Source: Pseudomonas migulae NBRC 103157
GTDB lineage: Bacteria > Pseudomonadota > Gammaproteobacteria > Pseudomonadales > Pseudomonadaceae
DNA: 63,322 nt
Assembly: GCF_002091715.1 (NCBI RefSeq)
Contig: NZ_BDAG01000042.1
Span: 1-63,322, forward strand
Direction: 5' to 3'
The notes beneath the pieces were generated by a model that worked only from the letters and a program-made list of their open reading frames with translations, was not told the DNA's origin and did no database searches. The position numbers and the translations under genes were made by a program. This document shows, one piece after another, positions 27,020-35,445 of the stretch; the first letter of the stretch is position 1, and the number at the start of each line of letters is the position of its first letter.

Positions 27020-27512
27020 ATGTGCTGCCCCTATAGTCAACTGATCGCTCTATTTCGAACATAACAGGTGCGTTGCGGGGAATAGTCTGGTGTGGTTGAG
27101 TATTCCAGTGAGTTCGGAGTTGTCTTACGGCGAGTAAAGAAATTTGTGATGGAAGAACCCTACAAGCGGTTTTTTTACCTTCAATCAGCAATAGCGTGGG
27201 CATCTAACGTGTGTCGGGTATGAACGTGCCAATTTTGGCATCATGGACCGCGGGAGCTGCGTCAGCAGTAGATGCTGCAGGAAATCGGAGCAGGTATTGT
27301 TTCGCTCGTGCAGCGCATTGGAGCGCTTACTTCACGTAAAAGGAGGGCATTTTTTCTTTCAGCATTTGGGGGCATAAAGAAAAATAGTGGTGTTGGGACC
27401 ATTAGTCCGTTGTGACAGCTATGATCGTCGTTCATGATCCAGCATTTGTAGTGAACCGACGGAAATCTGTTTCCCATCGTTCCCGCCTCGACCACGTTTC
27501 AAGAGAGTTCTC
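27020..27512. other. Divergent intergenic region, hcp and helicase gene
   Basis: This 493-base stretch separates two divergent genes and must hold both promoters. No gene, clear -35/-10 pair or large palindrome was found. Composition is lower in G+C than the core genes. Confidence 0.4.
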
Positions 27513-30500
27513 ATGAGTTCAGGGATTAGTCAAAAGCTGCAGGGTAGCCGCAAGGAGCTGCTCGATATAGGCCTTCGCAACACCATGCTGAACTTCCGCG
27601 CGTCAGCCAAGACCTTGGCAGTGGTGGATGAGTTGTCAGAGTCGGTGTTCCACCTGCTTTACAGGCAAGATAGAGCCATGAGCTTTTCGCCAATGGCTCG
27701 CCAAAAGCTGGCGGTGTTGGATAAAACCACAACGCCTGATGGCGAAGACGCTCTGGACGTGGCGACTGATGAATTGCTGTTGCATGAACTCAACGGCGTG
27801 GACGAGTCGGGTTTTGTCGACGATGAACTGGACGATTCCGGTCGAGCGCGTCGACATACGGACACGCGCCTGCAGACATCCTTGGATGAAGAGCGCCTGT
27901 TCCTCCAGTTGTTGAGGATTCACAGTGAGGCGCGAGCTTTCATCGAAGAACAAGGCGTAAACACCCTGTTTCTGGCACTGGGTTTCCTTCATTGGTACGA
28001 AGCGGACAGTTCAGAGAACCTTCGCAAGGCTCCCTTGATGTTGCTGCCAGTGACCCTTGAACGAAGCGGTGCAAAGGACGCATTTAAGCTGAAATACTCC
28101 GGCGACGAGTTGATGCCTAATCTGTCTTTGATCGCGAAACTCAAGACTGATTTTGGTCTCGACCTTGCGGCCTGTGAGTTCAGTGAGGAACGCTTCGATG
28201 CTACGGAGGGCAGTCTCGACAGCTTTTATGCCGAAGTTTCAGACTTAATATGCAAACAACCGCGCTGGAAGGTTTCAACAAACGAGGCTGCTCTCGGGTT
28301 TTTTTCCTTCGGTAAGTTTCTTATGTTCAAAGATCTGGATCCGAAGAGCTGGCCTCAAGACCTGCAGCCCGATGCTCACCCGGTAATGAACCGTCTTCTC
28401 GGGTCTGGCTTCGGTGACCAGCGACCTGCATATGCCGAAGACGTGAACATCGACTCGGTTCTCCAACCTGGGGAAGTGCGATTCGTTAAAGATGCAGACA
28501 GTAGCCAGACTGAAGCGATTCTAGAAGTACGAGAGGGCGCCAATCTTGTTATTCAGGGGCCGCCGGGTACCGGTAAGTCTCAAACCATCACTAATATCAT
28601 CGCGGAACTGATTGCCCAGAAAAAAACTGTGTTGTTTGTTGCCGAAAAAATGGCCGCCCTTGAAGTGGTTAAGCGTCGACTCGATGAATGCCACTTGGGT
28701 GATGCAGTGCTTGAGCTCCACAGCCACAAGTCGACCAAAACGTCGGTGCTCAAAGAACTTGGACGCACGCTTGAGCAAGGGCGGCCGCTGACTAAGGTGG
28801 GCGAGGATGATCTGGCCAACCTGGCGGAATTGCAAGGCAGCTTGAACCGTTATTGCTCCGCGGTGAGTGCGCCTGTGGGGGTAAGTGGCATGGATTTCGT
28901 CGGGGTGCTGGGGCGGTACCTTAAACTCAAGCACAGCTACGGAGTGTTGCCTACGATCGCTTTCGCGCCAATGGCATCATGGACCCAGGCTGATCAGCTG
29001 AAACGCCGCGAACTGGTCGAGGAATTAACGCTTCATCTTAAGGAAATGGGCCGCCCGGACCAAAATCCGTTCTGGGGAAGCAAGCGAACGTTTTTCTCTC
29101 CTATTGAACAGAACGATGCGAACGATGCGTTGCAACAAGCAAGTGCGCATTTGGCTGCTCTGGACGCCGCCGCCAACGCTCTGTCGATGCGACTAATGCT
29201 GACTCAGCCTGCCACTCTCACGGACGTTGCTGTCATCTGCCGCGCCGCAAGGCGAGCGGCCGAAGCGCCCCGTTTGCAAGGCGTAGAGCTGAGCACGGGC
29301 GATTGGCAGCTGCGCCGCGACGCCATTCGTGACTTGCTTGATGCGGGCCAGCGCATGAGCACGTGCAGAGTCAACCATGGTGCTCAGTTGATCGAGGCCG
29401 CGTGGGAGCAGGATCTGTTGGAAGTTCGGCAGAATCTGCTGGCTTACGGTGACAAATGGTGGAAGGTGTTTTCGGGACGCTATCGCGCTTCAAAGGCTCG
29501 TTTGCAAGGGCTTGCACAGGGCGCGCTGCCGGGCAGCAATGCCGACCAACTTACTCTGGTTGATTCGGTTCTGAGCTATCAACAAAGCCAGAAGGTTTAT
29601 GACCAGCACGAGGGCTTAGGCAGTGCGCTTTTCGGTGCTCAATGGCAGCGTCAACAGTCCGACTGGGCGGTACTCGAGCGTGTCAGTGGCTGGGTAGTCC
29701 AGCTTTACGAAGACCTCGGTAATGGCCATGTACCACAAGGCATCATTGCGTTTCTCGCCGGGCACACGGATGCCAGTGGGCTTGGGGAAACGGTCAGTGA
29801 CATCGAGGCACATCTCGCTGGCTTTGATCAGGCATTGCTGACTGGTTTGGAAGTCATCGGCATGCAGGATGACAACGCTCAAGCGCTGCGCAAGCTGGAT
29901 CTGTCTGCCTTGGGTGCGCGCTTACAGCTGTGGAAGACCAGCCTGAGCTCGCTTTACCAGATAGCTCGTCTCAATGTGCTGGCGGGCGAAATGCATCAGG
30001 CACAACTGGACGAGTTGTTGAACATCGCTCTGTGCAGTGGAACGCCCGATCAGATACCCGCTATTCTCGACTTTTCCTGGTATTCGGGGCTCGTGCAAAA
30101 GGCCTACGCCGACAAGCCCGCGCTTCAGCAATTTGACCGCATCAAACACGAACATCAGATCGCCAGGTTCAAGGCACTTGATGCTGCCTCGTTGAACCAT
30201 GCTCAAACCTATTTGGCCCGTCAAGTATGGGAACACATGCCCAATGTGAACCAACCCGGTGAAATGGCAACGCTGCGTGCAGAGCTGAACAAGAAGCGCC
30301 GGCATATCCCGATTCGCCAGCTGATCGACAAGGCTGGTCGGGCGATTCAGCAAATCAAGCCGGTATTCATGATGAGCCCTATGTCGATCGCCAACTTTTT
30401 GCCTCCAGGCAAGCTGGCATTCGATGTGGTGGTGTTCGACGAAGCGTCTCAAGTCAAGGCCGTCGATGCATTCGGCGCGATATTGCGCGGTAAGCAGGTG

Positions 30501-32276
30501 GTGGTGGTAGGTGACACACGGCAGATGCCGCCTAGCGATTTGTTTAGCCGCGACATCGCGCCTGATGACGAGAACGACGCCACCGCAGACATCGAAAGCA
30601 TCCTCAGTCTGTTCAAGGCTGCGGGTAGCCAGGAGCGTTACTTGCGTTGGCACTACCGCAGCCGGCACGAATCACTTATCGCCGTCTCCAACGTTGAGTT
30701 CTATGACAGCAAGCTGGTGGTATTTCCTTCTGCTGGCCAGCATCTCCACGCGAAGGGTGTGAGCTTCGATTATCTGCCAAACGCACTATATGATCGTGGT
30801 CGCACACGAACCAACAAGGATGAAGCCAAAGCAGTCGCGTATGCGGTGATGAAACATGCGCTGGAGACGCCGGAACTTTCCCTGGGGGTGGCTGCATTTA
30901 GTGTCCCGCAGCGAGATTTGATCAGCGTGGAAGTTGAATTATTGCGGCGTAAGACACCTCAGGCCGAAGTATTTTTCACCGGACAGGGCAGTGAATCATT
31001 CTTCGTAAAAAACCTTGAAAACATTCAAGGTGATGAGCGAGATGTGATCTTCATCAGCATTGGTTATGGCAGAAATGAATCCGGTCGTATCGCCCGTGAA
31101 TTTGGTCCACTCAACAAGGATGGCGGGCATCGTCGGCTTAACGTCTTGATCACGCGGGCTAAATTGGCAATGCGTGTGTTCTGTAACTTCCGAGGTGACG
31201 AACTGGACGTCGATGCCACCGCCAAACACGGCGTACGAGCCTTGAAAAACTTCCTCAAGTACGCGGAAACGGGCGAACTTGAAGTCGCCAAAGAAACCGG
31301 CAAGGCTACGGACTCGCCCTTTGAAGATGAAGTTGTCCGCGCATTGCGCGATCTTAACTATCAGGTAGAACCGCAAGTCGGCACTGCCGGCTATTTTATT
31401 GACCTCGCCGTGAGAGACCCAGAGTTCCCGGGCCGGTACGTGCTGGCTGTTGAGTGCGATGGTGCGGCCTACCACAGTTCGCGTTCTGCGCGTGACCGCG
31501 ACCGCCTACGCCAAGGCGTGCTTGAGGGGTTGGGTTGGAACTTCCATCGCATCTGGAGCACTGATTGGTTTCGCAATCCGCAGCAAGAAATTACTCGTAC
31601 GGTAGAGGCAATTGAGGCAGCCCGCGAACGGATAGCCAAGCGTCGTAGTTTCTCGGTCAATGAAGCGGCGATCGACCCTTTGCATGAAATTCTCCGCGAT
31701 GAAACCGTTGCTGAAATCGACCCGGTGACCAGCCGGCCTTATGAAAAGGCGCGGCTTACCGCTATGACCACCCAGATGGAACTGCACCAACACCAGACGG
31801 AACACTTGCTCCGACTGATCCGGACAGTGGTCGATGTTGAATCACCGGTGCATTCTGTGGAGGTTACCCGACGGCTCATGGACGCTTTCGGCGTAACGCG
31901 ACAAGGTTCTAGAATTACTGCCGCCGTCGAGCAAGCCATCGGAATGGGCGTTAAGCAGAGGCACTTTTTACGCCGAGGGGAATTTCTTCACTTGGCCGAG
32001 AGTCGGCCAGTTGTTATCCGTAGCCGAGCGCATTGGGAGTCCGCCGAGCGTAAGTTGGAGTGGGTCGCGCCTGAAGAGCTCGATCAGGCCGTGATAGAAA
32101 TCATCATCTCGGGTTTTTCCATGAATCATGACGAGGCGATCTCTGGAGCTCTTCGGCTACTCGGCTTTGGTCGCGCCACAGCGAAAGTAACAGCGCTGCT
32201 GGAGGAAAGAATCGAACAACTGGTGCGTGATAGACGGTTAGAGTTGAGAGAGGGCCGGCTGGTGGTGTGTGCTTGA
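27513..32276 (+). CDS. DUF4011 SF1 helicase with Vsr/DUF559-like nuclease and DUF3320
   Basis: This 1587-residue protein has four parts. First, a DUF4011 region (about 10-250, with ALGFLHWYEADSSE). Second, a superfamily 1 helicase: Walker A GPPGTGKSQT at 349, Walker B VVVFDEASQ near 976, VVVVGDTRQMPPS near 1000, WHYRSRHESL near 1045, GDERDVIFISIGYG near 1173 and NVLITRAK near 1209. Third, a PD-(D/E)XK nuclease with FEDEV, then YFIDLAV, then VLAVECDGAAYHSS (about 1270-1370), as in DUF559/Vsr-type enzymes. Fourth, a C-terminal DUF3320 segment (about 1425-1480). Such single-gene helicase-nucleases are often found in defence islands; a role against phage or plasmid DNA or RNA is inferred, not shown. 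It stands alone with a strong terminator after it. Confidence 0.85.
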   Translation: MSSGISQKLQGSRKELLDIGLRNTMLNFRASAKTLAVVDELSESVFHLLYRQDRAMSFSPMARQKLAVLDKTTTPDGEDALDVATDELLLHELNGVDESGFVDDELDDSGRARRHTDTRLQTSLDEERLFLQLLRIHSEARAFIEEQGVNTLFLALGFLHWYEADSSENLRKAPLMLLPVTLERSGAKDAFKLKYSGDELMPNLSLIAKLKTDFGLDLAACEFSEERFDATEGSLDSFYAEVSDLICKQPRWKVSTNEAALGFFSFGKFLMFKDLDPKSWPQDLQPDAHPVMNRLLGSGFGDQRPAYAEDVNIDSVLQPGEVRFVKDADSSQTEAILEVREGANLVIQGPPGTGKSQTITNIIAELIAQKKTVLFVAEKMAALEVVKRRLDECHLGDAVLELHSHKSTKTSVLKELGRTLEQGRPLTKVGEDDLANLAELQGSLNRYCSAVSAPVGVSGMDFVGVLGRYLKLKHSYGVLPTIAFAPMASWTQADQLKRRELVEELTLHLKEMGRPDQNPFWGSKRTFFSPIEQNDANDALQQASAHLAALDAAANALSMRLMLTQPATLTDVAVICRAARRAAEAPRLQGVELSTGDWQLRRDAIRDLLDAGQRMSTCRVNHGAQLIEAAWEQDLLEVRQNLLAYGDKWWKVFSGRYRASKARLQGLAQGALPGSNADQLTLVDSVLSYQQSQKVYDQHEGLGSALFGAQWQRQQSDWAVLERVSGWVVQLYEDLGNGHVPQGIIAFLAGHTDASGLGETVSDIEAHLAGFDQALLTGLEVIGMQDDNAQALRKLDLSALGARLQLWKTSLSSLYQIARLNVLAGEMHQAQLDELLNIALCSGTPDQIPAILDFSWYSGLVQKAYADKPALQQFDRIKHEHQIARFKALDAASLNHAQTYLARQVWEHMPNVNQPGEMATLRAELNKKRRHIPIRQLIDKAGRAIQQIKPVFMMSPMSIANFLPPGKLAFDVVVFDEASQVKAVDAFGAILRGKQVVVVGDTRQMPPSDLFSRDIAPDDENDATADIESILSLFKAAGSQERYLRWHYRSRHESLIAVSNVEFYDSKLVVFPSAGQHLHAKGVSFDYLPNALYDRGRTRTNKDEAKAVAYAVMKHALETPELSLGVAAFSVPQRDLISVEVELLRRKTPQAEVFFTGQGSESFFVKNLENIQGDERDVIFISIGYGRNESGRIAREFGPLNKDGGHRRLNVLITRAKLAMRVFCNFRGDELDVDATAKHGVRALKNFLKYAETGELEVAKETGKATDSPFEDEVVRALRDLNYQVEPQVGTAGYFIDLAVRDPEFPGRYVLAVECDGAAYHSSRSARDRDRLRQGVLEGLGWNFHRIWSTDWFRNPQQEITRTVEAIEAARERIAKRRSFSVNEAAIDPLHEILRDETVAEIDPVTSRPYEKARLTAMTTQMELHQHQTEHLLRLIRTVVDVESPVHSVEVTRRLMDAFGVTRQGSRITAAVEQAIGMGVKQRHFLRRGEFLHLAESRPVVIRSRAHWESAERKLEWVAPEELDQAVIEIIISGFSMNHDEAISGALRLLGFGRATAKVTALLEERIEQLVRDRRLELREGRLVVCA

Positions 32277-32375
32277 AGTGGCTGCGGTTACAATTGGTTG
32301 AGTACTGAGAAAAGTGTACGACGCTGCTTAAACAAGTCTGGACCGTTTTCAAAAAATCTGAGCAAGTGTTATTGC

Positions 32376-32407
32376 TAGAAAACCCGCATCAATGCGGGTT
32401 TTCTACG
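32376..32407. terminator. Bidirectional terminator
   Basis: Stem AGAAAACCCGCAT / ATGCGGGTTTTCT with a short CA loop. It closes the helicase-nuclease transcript and also the minus-strand gene ending at 32420. Confidence 0.9.
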
Positions 32408-32419
32408 ACTAAAACGTAG

Positions 32420-32713
32420 TCACTGCCCCTTGGATGTATCAAATCCCCGCTGCTCAATCACCCGAAACACATCGCTTACATCCTGGACCAGGATCCGGGC
32501 GATGTTGGTGACGGTGTTGATGTCGTTTTCGGCGTAGTCCGGCAGGCTGGTGCAGGCCATGAGGTTGAGATACTTGAGGACGGCGTTGAGGCGTTCGCTG
32601 ACGCAGTTGTGGAGTTCGCGGAGTGGGGCGTCGCTGTCGATGAGGAGGACGGGGTAGTCGGTGGCGAATTGGGACATGGGGGTGAAGCGGCGGGGCGGGT
32701 TGTTCATGGTCAT
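32420..32713 (-). CDS. Small Pseudomonas-type protein (DUF3077/DUF6124-like)
   Basis: The 97-residue helical protein begins MTMNNPPRRFTPMSQF and contains LHNCVSERLNAVLKYLNLMA. It recalls the short DUF3077/DUF6124 proteins that are abundant in fluorescent pseudomonads, whose function is unknown; the match is from memory. Upstream frames are open but not coding, because the region is a leader with its own promoter at 32956-32984. The leader of about 235 bases is unusually long for so small a gene. Confidence 0.65.
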   Translation of the reverse strand: MTMNNPPRRFTPMSQFATDYPVLLIDSDAPLRELHNCVSERLNAVLKYLNLMACTSLPDYAENDINTVTNIARILVQDVSDVFRVIEQRGFDTSKGQ

Positions 32714-32925
32714 AAGTAACTCTCTGCGGAAGCAAATAGAGGCACCACCTTTTCGCTGCGAAACAATTGGGTGGCAGCTGTACGCGGGTTCGCAGACCGA
32801 GCGATGACCGACACCCGGCAGACTCGAAAGTCTCCCACGCACAACCGCCATGAAATGAAACGCGGGCGAAGTTTGCCAGAGTTCTCATTCGACGGTATCG
32901 GACATCTCGTTTTTGGGCTGCGAAA

Positions 32926-32952
32926 CCCATCGCTAACTGTGTCAGCGACGGG
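32926..32952 (-). promoter_or_regulatory. Hairpin at the 5' end of a long leader
   Basis: On the minus strand CCCGTCGCTGAC pairs with GTTAGCGATGGG (12 pairs allowing two G-U) around an ACA loop. It lies at the predicted transcript start of the gene at 32420-32713. It could stabilise the message or act as a regulatory element. Confidence 0.5.
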
Positions 32953-32955
32953 TCG

Positions 32956-32984
32956 AATATAGGCGGCTATTTTGGTGCTCACAA
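32956..32984 (-). promoter_or_regulatory. Sigma-70 type promoter
   Basis: On the minus strand TTGTGA (32984-32979) and TATATT (32961-32956) are 17 bases apart, close to the housekeeping consensus. Transcription would begin near 32949, giving a leader of about 235 bases before the ATG at 32713. Confidence 0.6.
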
Positions 32985-33101
32985 CCGGGCTGTAGGACGC
33001 TTTCGCGTTTGTTGTGACAAGGCTGAATGCCACTGTTTTAGGGCTTGTCGCGGTGTTCTGGGCCGTGTGGAGTGCCTTGGGAAATGGGGTGCAGGTTTTG
33101 G

Positions 33102-33142
33102 GGCCTCTTCGCGACCCAACGGGGATAAATCCCCTCGCCACA
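33102..33142. repeat. Short palindromic repeat, third flavour
   Basis: The block GCCTCTTCGCGACCCAAC then GGGGATAAATCCCCTCGCC contains the hairpin GGGGATAAATCCCC. This is a further repetitive intergenic motif often seen in Pseudomonas and differs from the two main REP flavours. The rest of 32985-33200 shows no gene. Confidence 0.5.
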
Positions 33143-33200
33143 AAGCGTAAATTCCTACGAGATTTTCGGATGTCTGGTTTGAAAGTCGAGTGGCCAGAAA

Positions 33201-33232
33201 CGACAAAGCCCCGAATCCTCGGGGCTTTGTCG
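33201..33232. terminator. Perfect palindrome, probable terminator
   Basis: CGACAAAGCCCCG, loop AATCCT, then CGGGGCTTTGTCG. It lies 47 bases beyond the stop of the PLDc_N-type gene (minus strand) and most likely ends its transcript. Confidence 0.8.
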
Positions 33233-33278
33233 TTTCAAATCGTGCGGTTTCCAAATCGTTAGCGCGGATTGTCCGGCG

Positions 33279-33497
33279 TCATTGGCGAGTCTGTGGTGAA
33301 TGTGGATTCGGATCGGTGTGTTTGGGGCCGGCCAATACCCACGCGATCAGTCCGAACAGCGGCACAAACACGATGACCACCATCCATACGAGTTTGTTGC
33401 TGGATTTGCCTTCGGCTTTGCGTACCCGGGTTATCGCCCACAACTCAACCAGCAAAAGTACTGCCGCGAGTACGATCCAGATCGTTTCTATTTGCAT
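33279..33497 (-). CDS. PLDc_N-type small membrane protein
   Basis: This 72-residue protein has two membrane helices (TIWIVLAAVLLLVELWAI and LVWMVVIVFVPLFGLIAWVL) and a basic loop. The VFVPLFGLIAW block is typical of the phospholipase D N-terminal (PLDc_N) domain found alone in many bacteria. Function is unknown. ATG 33497 has a GGAGG box about 8 bases upstream. Confidence 0.78.
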   Translation of the reverse strand: MQIETIWIVLAAVLLLVELWAITRVRKAEGKSSNKLVWMVVIVFVPLFGLIAWVLAGPKHTDPNPHSPQTRQ

Positions 33498-33632
33498 GAG
33501 TCACCTCCTGATAGTCATTCAGTTAGGTGGAGAGCGGTAAGTGGGGTTCATTAAATTTTGAGATTTGTGGGTGTTTGGTGGGTGTGTTCGCGAAAGGTGT
33601 GACAGTCGAGGGTGATGTTGAATGTCCGGGCC

Positions 33633-33660
33633 CCTTCGCGAGCAAGCCCGCTCCCACAGT
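33633..33660. repeat. Single REP unit
   Basis: One unit of the GTGGGAGCGGG flavour (TTCGCGAGCAAGCCCGCTCC on the plus strand) lies in the gap between two minus-strand genes, 46 bases past the hydrolase stop. Confidence 0.85.
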
Positions 33661-33705
33661 GGGGTGGTTTAGGCGGGCGCATTGTTGCGTCCGCCTGTGA
33701 TCCCT

Positions 33706-34581
33706 TTATGCGGCGTTGCCAATCACTTCGATGATGCGCTGCGCGATGTAGTCCACGTGTGTTTCGAGGGCGAAGTGTCCGGTGTCGAGTAGTTCGACTA
33801 CGGCATTGGGGTTGTCGCGTTTGAACGCTTCTGCGCCAGGCGGGATGAAGAAGGGGTCGTTCTGGCCCCAGATGGCCAGTGTCGGCAGTTGGGTCTCACG
33901 GAAGAAGCGCTGAAAGTCCGGGTAGCGTTTGAGGTTGTTCGCGTAGTCCAGGAACAGGTCGAGCTGGATGTCTTTGTTGCCCGGCCGCTCCAATAGCAGC
34001 GCGTCGAGGGTGTAGGACTCGGGGGCGATGAGCTCCGGCGTGCTGACGCCGTGTTCGTACTGCCAGAGCGTGCCTTCCAGGTGCAGGATCGCATCGGCGA
34101 TGACCTGGCGGTTCTCGGCCGACGGTTCTGCCCAGTAAGCTCTGATCGGCGCCCAGGCATCGCCCAGTCCTTCGAGGTAGGCGTTGCCGTTTTGCGAGAT
34201 CAGCGCGGTCATTCTTTCGGGGTGTTTGACCGCCAGTCTCAGGCCGGTCGGTGCGCCGTAATCGAAGACGTACATCGCGTAGCGTTTCAGCCCGAGGGTC
34301 TCGACGAAATGGCCCAGCGTTTCTGCCAGTGCGTCGAAGCTGTACGCGTATTCGCGCTCCGCAGGCACCTCGGTGAATCCAAACCCGGGCAGGTCCGGGG
34401 CGATGATGTGGAAGTGCGCAGAGAGCAACGGGATGAGCTGGCGGAACTGGTGGGATGAGCTGGGAAAGCCATGGAGCAGAAGGAGGGTCGGCTTGCCTGG
34501 TTCTCCTGCCTCACGGTAGAAGACGCGGACGCCGTCGACGTCGGCGAATGTGTAGCGAATGGGTGCAGTGGTGGTCGTCAT
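33706..34581 (-). CDS. Alpha/beta hydrolase (epoxide hydrolase/dehalogenase-like)
   Basis: A 291-residue cytoplasmic hydrolase. The oxyanion block is HGFPSSSHQF. The nucleophile elbow YVFDYGAP carries Asp instead of Ser, as in epoxide hydrolases and haloalkane/haloacetate dehalogenases. The acid is in WGQNDPFF and the His in TGHFALE. ATG 34581 follows a GAGG box. It lies 112 bases downstream of the CGNR-type gene, with a shared operator-like motif in between, so it may belong to that regulator's regulon. Confidence 0.83.
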   Translation of the reverse strand: MTTTTAPIRYTFADVDGVRVFYREAGEPGKPTLLLLHGFPSSSHQFRQLIPLLSAHFHIIAPDLPGFGFTEVPAEREYAYSFDALAETLGHFVETLGLKRYAMYVFDYGAPTGLRLAVKHPERMTALISQNGNAYLEGLGDAWAPIRAYWAEPSAENRQVIADAILHLEGTLWQYEHGVSTPELIAPESYTLDALLLERPGNKDIQLDLFLDYANNLKRYPDFQRFFRETQLPTLAIWGQNDPFFIPPGAEAFKRDNPNAVVELLDTGHFALETHVDYIAQRIIEVIGNAA

Positions 34582-34650
34582 GATTATTGTCCTCGTAACC
34601 GCCTGGATGAGTTCAAGCCGGTTTGCGAGACTGAATCTGGCACGATAAAA

Positions 34651-34682
34651 GTAACCTGTCAAAGCAATTTTAAGGGGTTACT
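34651..34682. promoter_or_regulatory. Operator-like GTAACC-N20-GTTACT, site 1
   Basis: The inverted hexamers are part of the 8-base arms AAGTAACC and GGTTACTT (34649-34683). On the minus strand TTGACA lies inside the site, a possible -35 for the hydrolase gene starting at 34581. Two further sites with identical N20 spacing precede the CGNR gene. Confidence 0.6.
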
Positions 34683-34693
34683 TGTTTTCGGCC

Positions 34694-35326
34694 TCATGCA
34701 TCGATTGCTTTCTTTTGCCGTTCGCGATGGGCCGCCGCTTTCGCCCTGTTTCCGCAGACGGCCATGCTGCACCAGCGGCGTTTTCTGCCACGGGTGTGGT
34801 CGACGAACATCAGGGTGCAGCTCGGTCCTTCACAGCATTTGACGTTGGTAAAATCTTCATCGCTGACGAACTGCGCGAGCACTTCGCCCAGGGGCAGCAG
34901 CAGGGAATCCGGGCTGCGCCAGCGGCGTTTCAGTTCCCAGGCGAGTTTCGGTGTTTTACCGTCCTGCAGCCTGATCTGTGTGTACTTCTCGTCCCGTTCG
35001 AGCAAGCGGTTCAAGGCGTCGAGCTCTTTCAGGGCCGCGGCCTCCAGCGGTTTGCCTTTGTATTTCAGGACAAAGCCACGAAACCACTCGCGCAATGAAC
35101 GTGCCTGCGCCGCAACTGTTTCCAGCTCGCCCGGCATCGCTTGGGCCTGAAGCCGTTGCAGTATCTCGTCTTCCACCCAGCCCGATTGTTTCAGCCAATC
35201 GAGCCAGCCGTTGCCGTCGTCGATCCAGTCGACGGGTTCATCGACGGGCGTTGCTATCGAGTTCAGGAAATCGAGAGCGGCGGCGTCGGCGACGAAGAGG
35301 GCCGGTCCACGGGAAGTGCTGTTCAT
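34694..35326 (-). CDS. CGNR zinc-finger (ABATE-domain) regulator
   Basis: This 210-residue protein has an N-terminal ABATE-type domain (FVADAAALDFLNSIATP) and a C-terminal CGNR zinc finger: CCEGPSCTLMFVDHTRGRKR then RWCSMAVCGNRAKAAAH. The family is thought to be transcriptional regulators with the finger binding DNA. ATG 35326 is preferred over a GTG four codons earlier. Two operator-like sites lie just upstream and one before the next gene, which suggests autoregulation and control of the hydrolase. Confidence 0.85.
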   Translation of the reverse strand: MNSTSRGPALFVADAAALDFLNSIATPVDEPVDWIDDGNGWLDWLKQSGWVEDEILQRLQAQAMPGELETVAAQARSLREWFRGFVLKYKGKPLEAAALKELDALNRLLERDEKYTQIRLQDGKTPKLAWELKRRWRSPDSLLLPLGEVLAQFVSDEDFTNVKCCEGPSCTLMFVDHTRGRKRRWCSMAVCGNRAKAAAHRERQKKAIDA

Positions 35327-35364
35327 GAGGGTGTCCACTAAAGCCTGGATTGATAAGGTTTAGC

Positions 35365-35396
35365 GTAACCACTCAAAAGGCATTCGACAAGTTACT
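35365..35396. promoter_or_regulatory. Operator-like GTAACC-N20-GTTACT, site 2
   Basis: This site is 38 bases upstream of the CGNR start. Its inner part (ACTCAAAAGGCA) partly matches site 1 (TGTCAAAGCA), giving TCAAA in both at the same position. Same N20 spacing as sites 1 and 3. Confidence 0.6.
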
Positions 35397-35405
35397 ATTG
35401 AATTG

Positions 35406-35437
35406 ATAACCTCTTTGTGATTCTCAGTGTGGTTACT
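35406..35437. promoter_or_regulatory. Operator-like ATAACC-N20-GTTACT, site 3
   Basis: Third site with the same spacing, placed nine bases upstream of site 2 and just after the algA stop. Together with site 2 it could support cooperative binding. Confidence 0.5.
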
Positions 35438-35445
35438 GATCCGGC

